Below are positions 1 to 7,832 of a stretch of 63,546 bases of DNA, one piece after another. The DNA comes from Clostridiales bacterium (GTDB lineage: Bacteria; Bacillota; Clostridia; Christensenellales; Borkfalkiaceae). Below the pieces are notes generated by a model. That model saw only the letters and a program-made list of their open reading frames with translations, did not search any database and was not told where the DNA came from. The stretch spans positions 1 through 63,546 of the forward strand of contig SVHO01000006.1 in NCBI GenBank assembly GCA_015055725.1. Reading direction: 5' to 3'. The position numbers and the translations under genes are program-made. Positions within the stretch are counted from its first letter, which is position 1; each line of letters begins with the position of its first letter.

Positions 1-1566
1 ATACATTTCTTGATAGTCAGAAAGTTTATTTCTCATAAAGTTCAACACGTCTTTAGTAAAACTTTGAGCTTCAGCATTGGTCAAATCTTTCTTTATCCAT
101 TTTGCGTTAAGACAAGCTTCGTTCATACCAACTAAACCGATTGTTGAGAAGTGGTTATTAAACGTTCCCAAATACCTCTTAGTATAAGGATAAAGACCTG
201 CCTCTAATAATTTGGTAACAGTATCTCTCTTAACTTTAAGTGAACGAGCAGAAATGTCAAGCATATGCTTTAATCTGTCATAGAATTCCTCTTCAGTGTT
301 TGAAAGATATGCAATTCTCGGCATGTTAATAGTTACAACACCGATAGACCCCGTGCTTTCACCACTACCGAAGAAACCGCCTGACTTTTTACGAAGTTCT
401 CTTAAATCAAGTCTCAATCTACAGCACATTGAACGAACGTCACTTGGTTCCATATCACTATTAATATAGTTAGAGAAATAAGGTGTACCGTATTTAGCGG
501 TCATTTCAAACAACAACTTGTTGTTTTCTGTTTCCGACCAGTCAAAGTCAGAAGTAATTGAATAGGTAGGAATTGGATATTGGAAACCTCTGCCGTTAGC
601 ATCGCCTTCAATCATAATTTCAATGAACGCTTTGTTAACCATCGCCATTTCTTTTGCACAATCTTTATATTTAAAATCCATTTCCTTCCCACCAACTATA
701 GCGTTCATTTCTGCTAAGTCGTTCGGAACAACCCAGTCAAGGGTAATATTTGTAAACGGAGATTGAGTACCCCATCTACTAGGTGTGTTTACACCGTAAA
801 TAAATGATTGAATACATTGTTTAACTTCTTTATAAGTTAGATTATCAACTTTAACAAACGGTGCTAAATATGTATCGAAAGACGAGAACGCTTGCGCACC
901 TGCCCATTCATTTTGCATAATACCTAAGAAGTTTACCATCTGGTTACATAAAGTTGACAAGTGTCCTGCCGGTGAAGAAGTAATTTTCCCTGCAACACCA
1001 CCTAACCCCTCTTTAATAAGTTGACGGAGTGACCAACCTGCGCAGTATCCTGTAAGCATTGATAGGTCGTGAATATGTATGTCGGCGTTTCTGTGTGCTT
1101 CGCCAATTTCATCGTCGTAAACTTCACTAAGCCAATAGTTTGCAGTAACCGCACCACTGTTAGAAAGAATAAGTCCACCAACCGAATAAGTAACGGTCGA
1201 GTTTTCCTTAACACGCCAGTCCGCAACTTTTAAATAGTCGTCTACCACCTTTTTGTAGTCAACTAAAGTTGATTTAATATTACGAACTTTTTCCCTTTGT
1301 TTACGATAAAGTATGTAACTTTTCGCAACGTCAACGTAACCTGCTTGAATTAAAACAACTTCAACGCTATCTTGTATATCTTCAACGTTGATAAGATTGT
1401 CTTTAATTTTCTTTGTAAAATCAGCAGACACACGGAGAGTTAACATATTAAGAATATCTGCTGTATAATTCACCCCTTTAGCATTAAACGCTTTTGATAT
1501 GGCAATTGAAATCTTACTCATATCGTATTCAACTAATTTGCCATCTCTTTTCCTTACTTGAAACAT
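1..1566 (-). CDS. nrdD: Anaerobic ribonucleoside-triphosphate reductase, N-terminal 522 codons (partial)
   Basis: Class III reductase that makes dNTPs from NTPs without oxygen. The reading frame is open from the ATG at 1566 to the window edge, so the C-terminal glycyl-radical and zinc parts lie outside. Seen: an N-terminal ATP-cone (starts MFQVRKRDGKLVEYDM, about residues 1-95), then the NrdD core with the HIHDLS stretch, SPAGHLSTLCNQMVNF and the CRLRLDLRELRKKSGGFFG segment. A GGAGGAG ribosome site sits just before the start. The activase nrdG is not in view. The three NrdR-like boxes upstream imply dATP/ATP-responsive repression by NrdR. Family identity is very secure. Confidence 0.97.
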   Translation of the reverse strand, partial: MFQVRKRDGKLVEYDMSKISIAISKAFNAKGVNYTADILNMLTLRVSADFTKKIKDNLINVEDIQDSVEVVLIQAGYVDVAKSYILYRKQREKVRNIKSTLVDYKKVVDDYLKVADWRVKENSTVTYSVGGLILSNSGAVTANYWLSEVYDDEIGEAHRNADIHIHDLSMLTGYCAGWSLRQLIKEGLGGVAGKITSSPAGHLSTLCNQMVNFLGIMQNEWAGAQAFSSFDTYLAPFVKVDNLTYKEVKQCIQSFIYGVNTPSRWGTQSPFTNITLDWVVPNDLAEMNAIVGGKEMDFKYKDCAKEMAMVNKAFIEIMIEGDANGRGFQYPIPTYSITSDFDWSETENNKLLFEMTAKYGTPYFSNYINSDMEPSDVRSMCCRLRLDLRELRKKSGGFFGSGESTGSIGVVTINMPRIAYLSNTEEEFYDRLKHMLDISARSLKVKRDTVTKLLEAGLYPYTKRYLGTFNNHFSTIGLVGMNEACLNAKWIKKDLTNAEAQSFTKDVLNFMRNKLSDYQEMY

Positions 1567-1606
1567 TTCTTCTCCTCCATTTATTATTTTTCTTGTGTGC
1601 TTATTT

Positions 1607-1636
1607 AATATAACACAATATATTGTGCCTTGTCAA
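1607..1636 (-). promoter_or_regulatory. nrdD promoter with an NrdR box in its spacer
   Basis: On the minus strand TTGACA (plus 1631-1636) and TATATT (plus 1607-1612) are 18 bp apart, and the spacer is almost entirely the first NrdR-like box (1613-1628). A repressor bound there would cover the polymerase site. Confidence 0.75.
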
Positions 1637-1691
1637 CGAATTATGACTATATTTTGTAAAAATTTTTATACTCAACCACAATATCTTGTGT
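1613..1691. promoter_or_regulatory. Array of three NrdR-like boxes
   Basis: Box 1 ACACAATATATTGTGC (1613-1628) and box 3 CCACAATATCTTGTGT (1676-1691) match the known NrdR consensus acaCwATATwTwGtgt closely. A weaker box TGACTATATTTTGTAA (1644-1659) lies midway. Centres are 31 and 32 bp apart, about three helical turns, which is the spacing known for paired NrdR boxes. NrdR control is inferred; nrdR itself is not in the window. Confidence 0.8.
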
Positions 1692-1696
1692 TTGAA

Positions 1697-1736
1697 ACAA
1701 AAAAACACCCTTTCGCTAAGTTTTGGCGAAAGGGTG
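1697..1736 (-). terminator. Rho-independent terminator after the small membrane protein gene
   Basis: An 11-bp perfect stem (1706-1716 with 1726-1736, loop 9 nt) is followed on the minus strand by a T-run. It ends the transcript of the small gene at 1753-1977 just before the nrdD promoter. Confidence 0.85.
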
Positions 1737-1752
1737 AATTTTATCGTAATAA

Positions 1753-1977
1753 TTAGATAATGAATAAGAAACGACAAATCTTTTTGTTAAGTAACATACA
1801 GATAAGGTCGAGCACCCAAACAATGGTAAAACCACCAATTAAACGAACGATTGCAGCAATAATTGCACCCTCTTTAAAACGAGTAACAACTCCGCAGATC
1901 CAAGAAGTGAAAGGAATAATCGCTAAAATTAAGCTAACGATATAATCCAAACCAAAATAGTCACCTTTCTTTGCCAT
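1753..1977 (-). CDS. Small two-helix membrane protein, function unknown
   Basis: A 74-residue protein with two hydrophobic stretches (about residues 11-32 and 39-63) separated by the polar TRFKEG turn. The first carries a Cys (ICGVV) and the C-terminus is basic. It probably forms a membrane hairpin. AGGAGG lies eight bases before the ATG and a strong terminator follows, so it is a real monocistronic gene. I do not recognise a named family; small clostridial membrane proteins of this kind are usually annotated hypothetical. Confidence 0.75.
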   Translation of the reverse strand: MAKKGDYFGLDYIVSLILAIIPFTSWICGVVTRFKEGAIIAAIVRLIGGFTIVWVLDLICMLLNKKICRFLFII

Positions 1978-2126
1978 AATAAGTTCCTCCTAATAAATAT
2001 ATAATGTTATTATAGCGGTAAAGCCCTAAAGAAATAACATCGTATTTATATTATACTACACAAAATAAAAATTGTACATAGTTTAATAAAAATTTTTCAA
2101 AAATAATTTTATCAAGTAGGGTAAAA

Positions 2127-2155
2127 TTGACTTGATTTTATTTTAAAAATATATT
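2127..2155 (+). promoter_or_regulatory. Promoter of tRNA-Ser
   Basis: TTGACT (2127-2132), 17-bp spacer, TATATT (2150-2155), placed 23 bp before the tRNA 5' end. Confidence 0.7.
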
Positions 2156-2178
2156 AGAATAATTTGGTAATAAAAGAC

Positions 2179-2266
2179 GGAGAGGTGTCAGAGTGGTCTA
2201 ATGTGCACGCTTGGAAAGCGTGTATAGGGCAACCTATCGGAGGTTCGAATCCTCTCCTCTCCGCCA
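2179..2266 (+). tRNA. tRNA-Ser (GGA)
   Basis: Acceptor stem GGAGAGG pairs with CCTCTCC; discriminator G and an encoded CCA end at 2266. Anticodon GGA at 2213-2215 lies in loop TTGGAAA. A long variable arm typical of tRNA-Ser and a T-arm with TTCGAAT are present. All stems close. Confidence 0.97.
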
Positions 2267-2269
2267 AAC

Positions 2270-2323
2270 GTGAACAAATTCGAACCTAAATGGTTTCATG
2301 AGTTTGTTCACTTTTTGTTTTTA
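2270..2323 (+). terminator. Terminator of tRNA-Ser
   Basis: A 12-bp stem (2270-2281 with 2300-2311, one G-T wobble) with an inner small stem is followed by T5-G-T5. Confidence 0.85.
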
Positions 2324-2327
2324 AATT

Positions 2328-2355
2328 AAAAGCACGGAAACTTTCCGTGCTTTTT
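2328..2355. terminator. Bidirectional terminator hairpin
   Basis: AAAAGCACGGAAA (2328-2340) and TTTCCGTGCTTTT (2342-2354) are perfect inverted copies flanked by A/T runs on both sides. It can end both the tRNA transcript and the minus-strand gene at 2417-2794. Confidence 0.8.
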
Positions 2356-2416
2356 ACAACACAAATGCTTTAGGTTAAATAAAAGCCTATAGTCATTTAC
2401 TTTATTTATTAAATTT

Positions 2417-2794
2417 TTATAGATTGTTGTTTGCAAAAATAAAATTTAATATCATTTTTACAATTTCACAATTAGGCTCCCTTTTCATGCCATATATTCT
2501 TATCCCGTAATTTCCTATAAATTTTCCTTTTTCTACTTTTGTTACTCTAATTTTTAATACCTTTTTCAACTCTTGATATGTACATAAACTTATAAAACTT
2601 TTTTTAGGTTTAAAAATTATACTCCACATTTTTTCCATAGTGTCTGGCCCTGTCCATTTATTCGAACTATCCAACCTATAAACTCTTATATATTGATTTT
2701 CATAAAATATTTCATTTTCATTCATTTTCCATTTGCGTTGAGTTTGACAATTATTATATTCTTCAATCTTATTTTTAATATCATTTGCGGTCAT
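2417..2794 (-). CDS. Hypothetical protein following the VWA gene
   Basis: A 125-residue soluble protein, rich in Lys/Asn, with no signal peptide or membrane segment. I do not recognise the family. The middle has tryptophans in WTGPDTMEKMWSIIFKPKK, and the end is an Ile/Phe-rich helix. It starts 16 bp after the VWA gene stop with an AGGAGC ribosome site, so it is probably the last gene of the macro/VWA transcript. A bidirectional terminator lies 60 bp beyond its stop. A function linked to the VWA or macro protein is only inferred from position. Confidence 0.65.
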   Translation of the reverse strand: MTANDIKNKIEEYNNCQTQRKWKMNENEIFYENQYIRVYRLDSSNKWTGPDTMEKMWSIIFKPKKSFISLCTYQELKKVLKIRVTKVEKGKFIGNYGIRIYGMKREPNCEIVKMILNFIFANNNL

Positions 2795-2810
2795 AATTAT
2801 TGCTCCTATT

Positions 2811-3434
2811 TTATTTTTTACTCATCTCATCAGCCCAGTCATCACGAATATTACCGGTAGCTCTATAACAACGAACGGTTTCACTCATTTCATCAAAAAA
2901 TAGTCTAGTATCTTCCGTGCAATAGTTTGCAGCGTGTTCTTGTCTAATGCCAATATTTTCAGCTACTTCAACAGCGTCGATATTTGCCGCAGCAAATAAA
3001 AATTCCCAGCCATATTTTTCTTCCTGAATACGAATCATCTCTTTTATTTGTTCTATCCTGTATTCTCTGCTTGCATTTTCCATGCCGTCTGTTGTAATGA
3101 TAAAAATGGTATGTTCTGGTACATCTTCCTTACGGGCATATTTGTGAATATTGACAATATGTTTTATTGCTCCACCGATAGCATCTAAAAGCGCAGTACA
3201 CCCGCCAACTTGATAATCTTTTTTGGTTAACGGCTCTATTTCTTCAAGGTTTTTTCTATCGTGCAAAACTTTTGAAAAATTAGAAAATAATATGGTGGAT
3301 ACGTATACTTTCCCATCAAATGCTTTTTGGTCCTCTATCATCGAATTAAAGCCACCGATAGTGTCTTTCTCCATACCTGCCATTGACCCACTTTTGTCCA
3401 AAACAAAAACGAGTTCCGTTACATTGTTTTTCAT
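2811..3434 (-). CDS. VWA-domain protein with intact MIDAS
   Basis: A single von Willebrand factor A domain fills the 207-residue protein. The metal-ion-dependent adhesion site is complete: DKSGSM near residue 13, a Thr in the GGCTAL turn, and TTDG in the third position. No signal peptide or transmembrane helix, so it is cytoplasmic, as in VWA proteins that act as scaffolds. The start at 3434 is chosen because AAGGAG stands just before it; a longer in-frame ATG at 3467 lacks a good site. It lies between the macro-domain gene and an unknown gene on the same strand, suggesting a common operon. The partner and role are unknown. Confidence 0.85.
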   Translation of the reverse strand: MKNNVTELVFVLDKSGSMAGMEKDTIGGFNSMIEDQKAFDGKVYVSTILFSNFSKVLHDRKNLEEIEPLTKKDYQVGGCTALLDAIGGAIKHIVNIHKYARKEDVPEHTIFIITTDGMENASREYRIEQIKEMIRIQEEKYGWEFLFAAANIDAVEVAENIGIRQEHAANYCTEDTRLFFDEMSETVRCYRATGNIRDDWADEMSKK

Positions 3435-3526
3435 AATAAATCTCCTTAAAATGTTTTTTTGCAACATTTACTTTGCAAGCACATTATAAAGGATTTTAAT
3501 TCTCTTTTGGTCAATCAACGGTTTAC

Positions 3527-4546
3527 TTACATTCCTAAACAAACTTGGTCAAATTTAAAGAGTGTTTCGTTAATAGTAAAAATATTATATTCCTTATTAA
3601 GCAAGAAATACTCTATAATGATATCAAACTTATTACTCTTTGAAAGTGTAAAACCTACTGTAGATAATAAATGTTTTGTTTCCTCTAAAGAAAGCTCTAA
3701 TGCAATAGCAAAAGCTATAACTGTGTTTTTGCTCGGTTTATAATTCTTTTCGTTCATTATTTTATACCATGTTTGCTTGCTTACGTTGGCTTTTTTATAG
3801 CATTCCACCTCTGTAATGCCTTTAATGTCAATAAGTTTAAGTAGTGTAACAGCAAAATTATCATCCATTTTTGATAACATATCTATAAGTTTATTTGGCA
3901 CCTCTCCAAACATTTCTGCAAGTTCTTGGCAATCTATTTTATAATAACGACCCTCTCCCTCCGTATCAAAACAAGAAGGATTATAATGTTCTGTTTTTGT
4001 TTGCCATCCAAATCTTTCATCCAAATAATTATCGTCAATATATTCGGTAACATCGTCAAATAATTCTTCGCTTATCTCATAGGCCTCTTTGTCAAAAACA
4101 ACAATATAAACGGTCATTTCGTTATCAAATAAAAATTCACTAATTGTATCAACCGCAACGGATAACGCTCTATCTTTCGGATATCCATAAACACCCGAAG
4201 ATATAAGCGGAAAAGCAACCGATTCACAACCATGCAATTTTGCAAGCGTAAGCGATTTTCTATAACAAGATTCGAGCAACGCTTTTTCATTAAATTGACC
4301 ACCACGCCAAATAGGACCAACAGTGTGTATAACGTACTTGCACAATAAATTATAACCTTTGGTAATTTTAGCATCACCTGTATCACAACCACCAAGAGTT
4401 TTGCATTCTTCTAAAAGTTTACCGCCGGCAGCTTTATGAATTGCGCCGTCAACACCTCCGCCACCAAGTAACGTATTATTCGCTGCATTTACGATTGCCT
4501 CACACTTCAATTTAGTTATATCTTGCCTTATGATATGTAATGGCAT
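3527..4546 (-). CDS. Macro-domain (ADP-ribose hydrolase-like) protein with C-terminal HTH-like domain
   Basis: Residues 1 to about 170 form a macro domain: [18 protein letters not shown] and [12 protein letters not shown] are the two ADP-ribose-binding loops. Known relatives remove ADP-ribose from proteins or hydrolyse O-acetyl-ADP-ribose. The C-terminal part (about residues 225-339) resembles an XRE-like helix-turn-helix unit ([11 protein letters not shown], then a helical tail ending FDQVCLGM), seen on many Firmicutes macro proteins. It could bind DNA or a partner. A strong promoter lies upstream (4578-4606) and AGGAG precedes the ATG. A VWA gene follows 92 bp downstream. No DarT-like toxin is adjacent, so I do not call it DarG. 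Confidence 0.88.
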   Translation of the reverse strand: MPLHIIRQDITKLKCEAIVNAANNTLLGGGGVDGAIHKAAGGKLLEECKTLGGCDTGDAKITKGYNLLCKYVIHTVGPIWRGGQFNEKALLESCYRKSLTLAKLHGCESVAFPLISSGVYGYPKDRALSVAVDTISEFLFDNEMTVYIVVFDKEAYEISEELFDDVTEYIDDNYLDERFGWQTKTEHYNPSCFDTEGEGRYYKIDCQELAEMFGEVPNKLIDMLSKMDDNFAVTLLKLIDIKGITEVECYKKANVSKQTWYKIMNEKNYKPSKNTVIAFAIALELSLEETKHLLSTVGFTLSKSNKFDIIIEYFLLNKEYNIFTINETLFKFDQVCLGM

Positions 4547-4577
4547 ATGACATTCTCCTAATTCAAAACTTTATTAG

Positions 4578-4606
4578 ATTATAACACTCAACTAAACAAA
4601 AAGCAA
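4578..4606 (-). promoter_or_regulatory. Promoter of the macro-domain gene
   Basis: Minus strand TTGCTT (plus 4601-4606), 17-bp spacer, TATAAT (plus 4578-4583). Confidence 0.7.
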
Positions 4607-4740
4607 CCTTTATATACAACTGTCAAATACGACGCTTCTATAATTTTAAAACCAACAAATCTATTTAGTAAGCAAAATTTCTCGCCATTCTTTTTATATA
4701 AAATTCGAACATCTTCCCCAGCTCTCCGCTAAACAGGAAT

Positions 4741-4762
4741 AGCACCCGAGTGGGTGCTTTTT
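4741..4762. terminator. Hairpin between the CDF and macro genes
   Basis: AGCACCC/GGGTGCT stem (4741-4747, 4752-4758). The T-run follows on the plus strand only, though no plus-strand gene ends here. It probably still marks the end of the CDF transcript. The rest of 4547-4778 holds the macro promoter and nothing else that I can name. Confidence 0.5.
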
Positions 4763-4778
4763 ACTTTATTTAACGTTT

Positions 4779-5696
4779 TTAGTGGTGATGGTGACAATGG
4801 TGGTGATGGTGGTGTGATTCATGACTTTTTATTTCACAAGTTTTATGTTCGCATTTTTCTTTGTTCGTTTCAATTTCTACCACTACGTGCAAAATGCCGT
4901 GCTCGTTAAATTCTTCCTTTACTCTTTCTTTAATTTGTGCGTTATATTCGTTTGCAACAACGTGCAAGGTGGCACAGTTTATTTGCCCGTCTATCGACCA
5001 AACGTGAAGATGATGGACGTCTAATACCCCATCAACGCTTTTAACGTGTTTAATAAGTTCGTTTACGTCAACGTTTTTAGGTGTTCTGATTAAGAATATT
5101 TCTAATATCTGTATTAGGTTTTTTATTGAATTGACTATAACGAACAAGCTCAACAAAATAGATAAAATAGGGTCTATTAAAAAGCAATTGGTAAAACGTA
5201 TAACTATTGCACCGATAAGAACAACTAACCAACCAAGCACGTCTTCAAGCATATGAAGGTTAACCGCCTTTTGATTTATAGACTTTCCGCCGTGCGTAAA
5301 GTAGGTTGCAACTATATTTACAGTTAACCCTATAACGGCAAATATAATCATGCCGTTATAATCAATAGGCTCTAAATTTATAAGCCTTAAAAGGGCGTTA
5401 TATATAACTATGCACGAACTAACCAAAAGAATTAACGTTGTTATAAGTGCGCCTAAAATTGAAAAGCGCGCGTATCCATAAGTATACTTTTCGTTAGGCT
5501 TTTTATCACTTAATTTTTCCAAAACATATGATACGCCAATACTTGTGGCATCACCGAAATCGTGAACCGCGTCGGAAGCGATTGCAACGCTTCCCGTGAT
5601 AATTCCACCCACAAATTCAAAAATTGAAAATAATAAATTCAAGATAAAGGCTATAAAAATTTTTCTTTTCGTTTTCATTTTTTTCTCCGTTGACAA
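4779..5696 (-). CDS. Cation diffusion facilitator (Zn2+/Co2+/Cd2+ efflux) with His-rich tail
   Basis: A 305-residue CDF antiporter. Six membrane helices cover about residues 10-200 and carry the family metal site (SDAVHDFGDATS, with HxxxD pairs in helices II and V; MLEDVLGW in helix V). A cytoplasmic domain of about residues 205-290 follows (DVHHLHVWSIDGQI). The C-terminus ends in six His, Cys and four His, an exposed metal buffer or sensor. It exports zinc-like ions from the cytoplasm. It is divergent from a TetR gene, and an inverted repeat lies between the two starts, so the TetR protein may control it. GGAG precedes the ATG. Confidence 0.93.
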   Translation of the reverse strand: MSTEKKMKTKRKIFIAFILNLLFSIFEFVGGIITGSVAIASDAVHDFGDATSIGVSYVLEKLSDKKPNEKYTYGYARFSILGALITTLILLVSSCIVIYNALLRLINLEPIDYNGMIIFAVIGLTVNIVATYFTHGGKSINQKAVNLHMLEDVLGWLVVLIGAIVIRFTNCFLIDPILSILLSLFVIVNSIKNLIQILEIFLIRTPKNVDVNELIKHVKSVDGVLDVHHLHVWSIDGQINCATLHVVANEYNAQIKERVKEEFNEHGILHVVVEIETNKEKCEHKTCEIKSHESHHHHHHCHHHH

Positions 5697-5718
5697 ATGG
5701 CTTTGTTTATAGTATAAT
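5690..5718 (+). promoter_or_regulatory. Consensus promoter of the TetR gene
   Basis: TTGACA (5690-5695), exactly 17 bp, TATAAT (5713-5718). The -35 overlaps the start codon of the divergent CDF gene, so transcription of the two genes is likely to interfere. Confidence 0.8.
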
Positions 5719-5732
5719 TAGTTCGTTAATAA

Positions 5733-5754
5733 ACAATATGTTCGATAATATTGT
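5733..5754. promoter_or_regulatory. Candidate TetR operator
   Basis: Inverted repeat ACAATAT-8-ATATTGT just downstream of the TetR promoter start site and upstream of the CDF gene. Further CAATATT copies follow (around 5782 and 5819). The position fits autorepression and possibly CDF control; binding is inferred. Confidence 0.5.
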
Positions 5755-5827
5755 ATCATAAATTAATAAAAAAATATCTACACAATATTTTGTTTAAATT
5801 CAATACCGAACAAAAAAGCAATATTGT

Positions 5828-6394
5828 ATGGGAAAAATTATGGATAGAAGACAAAGAAAAACTAGAGATGCGATTTTTAATGCGTTTATATCTTTACTTT
5901 CAAAAAAGAACTATAACAACTTAACAGTTGGCGAAATTATTCAAGTTGCAGACGTTGGGCGGGCAACTTTTTACGCGCACTTTGAGACAAAAGATTTTTT
6001 ATTAAAAGAATTGTGCCTTGAACTTTTTGCACACTTATTTAATTGTGAGAATGAAAAAGAAGATAAGCACAATATTTTTAATTGTGACAATCACGACACG
6101 GTTTTTTTGCATTTATTTAAGCACGTTAAAAAAAACGATAACAATATTTGCAAATTGCTTTCCTCTAAAAATAACGAGCTTTTCTTGGAATATTTCAAAA
6201 GCGAAGTTAAACTTCTTATAACAAAGCGAATATCGGATTTCGCAGACAAAAAGCCTAAAAATATTCCCGAAGATTTTTGGATTAACCATATAACTTCAAC
6301 TTTTATTGAAACTTTAAGGTGGTGGATAGAAAACAAACTATCTCTCTCGCCAGAAGTTATTAACGAATACTTTTTGCTATTAGTTAGACGTTAG
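5828..6394 (+). CDS. TetR/AcrR-family transcriptional regulator
   Basis: A 188-residue repressor-type protein. The N-terminal helix-turn-helix covers about residues 9-55 (LTVGEIIQVADVGRATFYAHF, a TetR signature). The remaining helices form the ligand/dimer domain, which looks like the Firmicutes TetR C-terminal type. A consensus promoter with an inverted repeat lies upstream. The first ATG lacks a clear ribosome site; the second (5840) is preceded by GGGA and is a possible alternative start. The next gene is an MFS carrier with its own promoter, and the CDF exporter is divergent; either may be the target. The ligand is unknown. Confidence 0.88.
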   Translation: MGKIMDRRQRKTRDAIFNAFISLLSKKNYNNLTVGEIIQVADVGRATFYAHFETKDFLLKELCLELFAHLFNCENEKEDKHNIFNCDNHDTVFLHLFKHVKKNDNNICKLLSSKNNELFLEYFKSEVKLLITKRISDFADKKPKNIPEDFWINHITSTFIETLRWWIENKLSLSPEVINEYFLLLVRR

Positions 6395-6438
6395 AACACT
6401 TGCGCAACTGTGCAATTAAACAAGTTATATAGTAGCCG

Positions 6439-6467
6439 TTGATTTGCAAAATAAATCGTGCTATAAT
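6439..6467 (+). promoter_or_regulatory. Promoter of the MFS gene
   Basis: TTGATT (6439-6444), 17 bp, TATAAT (6462-6467), ending 18 bp before the chosen start. This rules out the longer upstream start. Confidence 0.75.
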
Positions 6468-6485
6468 AACAATAAGGAGAAAAAT

Positions 6486-7760
6486 ATGAAACTCAATTAT
6501 AAACGCGTTATATGCGTAGGCTTTGCTTTCTTTTTAATCACGGCGTTTTGGCAGGCTTACGACAAAACAATTCCGCTTATTCTAACTTATAGGTTTAAAA
6601 TGAACCAAACTTTATCAGGCTTAATCATGGCGCTTGATAATATTCTGGCGGTGTTTTTGCTTCCACTTTTCGGCGCGCTTTCAGATAAAACCACTTCTAA
6701 ACTTGGCAAGCGCACTGTTTTTATTCTAATAGGAACAATTTCAGCCGTTGCTTTCTTTATATTCTTACCTATAATTCAAAACGTTTGGCTTTTCACAGGT
6801 GTGCTTTTGCTCACCTTGTTATCTATGGCAATTTTCCGTTCCCCCGCGGTTGCTCTAATGCCAGACGTCACGTGCAAACCCTTGCGTTCAAAAGGCAACG
6901 CAATTATTAACTTGGTTGGCACGGTGGGTGGCCTTTTAGTTCTTTGCTTAGGCATGGTTGTTAAAGTTGGCGAAGACACTATGTATAACCTTACACCTTA
7001 TTATATAGTCGTTTGCGGTATAGTTTTAATAGGATTAGTGGTGTTTATGCTCACCGTTAAAGAAAATGCTTGGGCTGAACAAATGCGCAAAGACACGGAG
7101 AAATATTTTCCTGAAAAAGATGAACAAGTTAACAATAAAACTAAAAAATTATCTTTACCTGAATTGAAATCCTTGTTGCTTATTCTTTCGTCAGTTGCTC
7201 TTTGGTATATGGGATATAACGCAATCACTTCAAAATACTCGCTATACGCGGATAAAGTTTTAAATCAAAGTTATGATTTAACCTTACTTATAGCGCAAGC
7301 TTTTGCAATTATTTCATATCTTCCCGTAGGGTTTATAGCAACTAAAATCGGTAGAAAAAAGACTATTTTAGCAGGCGTTATAATGCTATCGTTATCATTC
7401 TTTTTCGCGATATTTATCTCTGCAAATAGCAGTCCTATAATAATGTATATATTGTTTGCACTTGCAGGCGTGGGTTGGGCAACCATAAACGTCAACAGCT
7501 TTCCTATGGTTGTTGAACTTGCTAAGGAAAGTGACGTTGGAAAATATACGGGGTGGTATTACACGGCAAGCATGTCCGCACAAGTTTTAACCCCCGTTCT
7601 TTCGGGTGCGATTATGGATATGGTCGGCAATATGTTGCCTCTTTTCCCTTACGCTTTCATATGCGTTTCGTTGGCGTTTATAACTATGATATTAGTCAAA
7701 CACGGAGATAGCAAGCCCGTTAAAAATTCCGTTTTAGAAAACTTTGCAGTTGAAGATTAA
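6486..7760 (+). CDS. MFS transporter (SLC45/GPH-like sugar or drug carrier)
   Basis: About 424 residues with twelve hydrophobic helices in two halves and a polar central loop (near residues 205-235, rich in Lys/Glu). The family loop between helices 2 and 3 reads GALSDKTTSKLGKRTVF, typical of the sucrose-carrier/GPH side of the major facilitator superfamily. ATKIGRKKT is the equivalent in the second half. The start at 6486 follows AAGGAG and its own promoter. It lies between a TetR regulator and a metallophosphoesterase. The substrate cannot be deduced; sugar uptake and drug efflux are both possible. Confidence 0.85.
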   Translation: MKLNYKRVICVGFAFFLITAFWQAYDKTIPLILTYRFKMNQTLSGLIMALDNILAVFLLPLFGALSDKTTSKLGKRTVFILIGTISAVAFFIFLPIIQNVWLFTGVLLLTLLSMAIFRSPAVALMPDVTCKPLRSKGNAIINLVGTVGGLLVLCLGMVVKVGEDTMYNLTPYYIVVCGIVLIGLVVFMLTVKENAWAEQMRKDTEKYFPEKDEQVNNKTKKLSLPELKSLLLILSSVALWYMGYNAITSKYSLYADKVLNQSYDLTLLIAQAFAIISYLPVGFIATKIGRKKTILAGVIMLSLSFFFAIFISANSSPIIMYILFALAGVGWATINVNSFPMVVELAKESDVGKYTGWYYTASMSAQVLTPVLSGAIMDMVGNMLPLFPYAFICVSLAFITMILVKHGDSKPVKNSVLENFAVED

Positions 7761-7775
7761 CGCCTTAAAATAACG

Positions 7776-7804
7776 TTGATTTATAATTTAATATATTGTA
7801 TAAT
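7776..7804 (+). promoter_or_regulatory. Promoter of the metallophosphoesterase gene
   Basis: TTGATT (7776-7781), 17 bp, TATAAT (7799-7804). Confidence 0.75.
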
Positions 7805-7832
7805 ATAAGCAAATTAAAAGTAGGATAAAAAA

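Noticed and set aside
3434-3526. Separate promoter for the VWA gene
   Set aside because: TTGACC and TATAAT are present but 20 bp apart, outside the usual spacing; read-through from the macro promoter is simpler.
3527-4546. Macro protein as DarG antitoxin
   Set aside because: No DarT-like ADP-ribosyltransferase gene is adjacent, and the C-terminus looks like a helix-turn-helix unit common to Firmicutes macro proteins.
4704-4731. Sequence like the 3' end of a tRNA (TTCGAAC then CTCTCCGCTA)
   Set aside because: No T-stem, anticodon arm or acceptor partner upstream; no cloverleaf can be built. At most a decayed fragment.
6444-6485. Longer N-terminus for the MFS protein
   Set aside because: The earlier ATG overlaps the promoter -35 and lacks a ribosome site, whereas AAGGAG stands before 6486.
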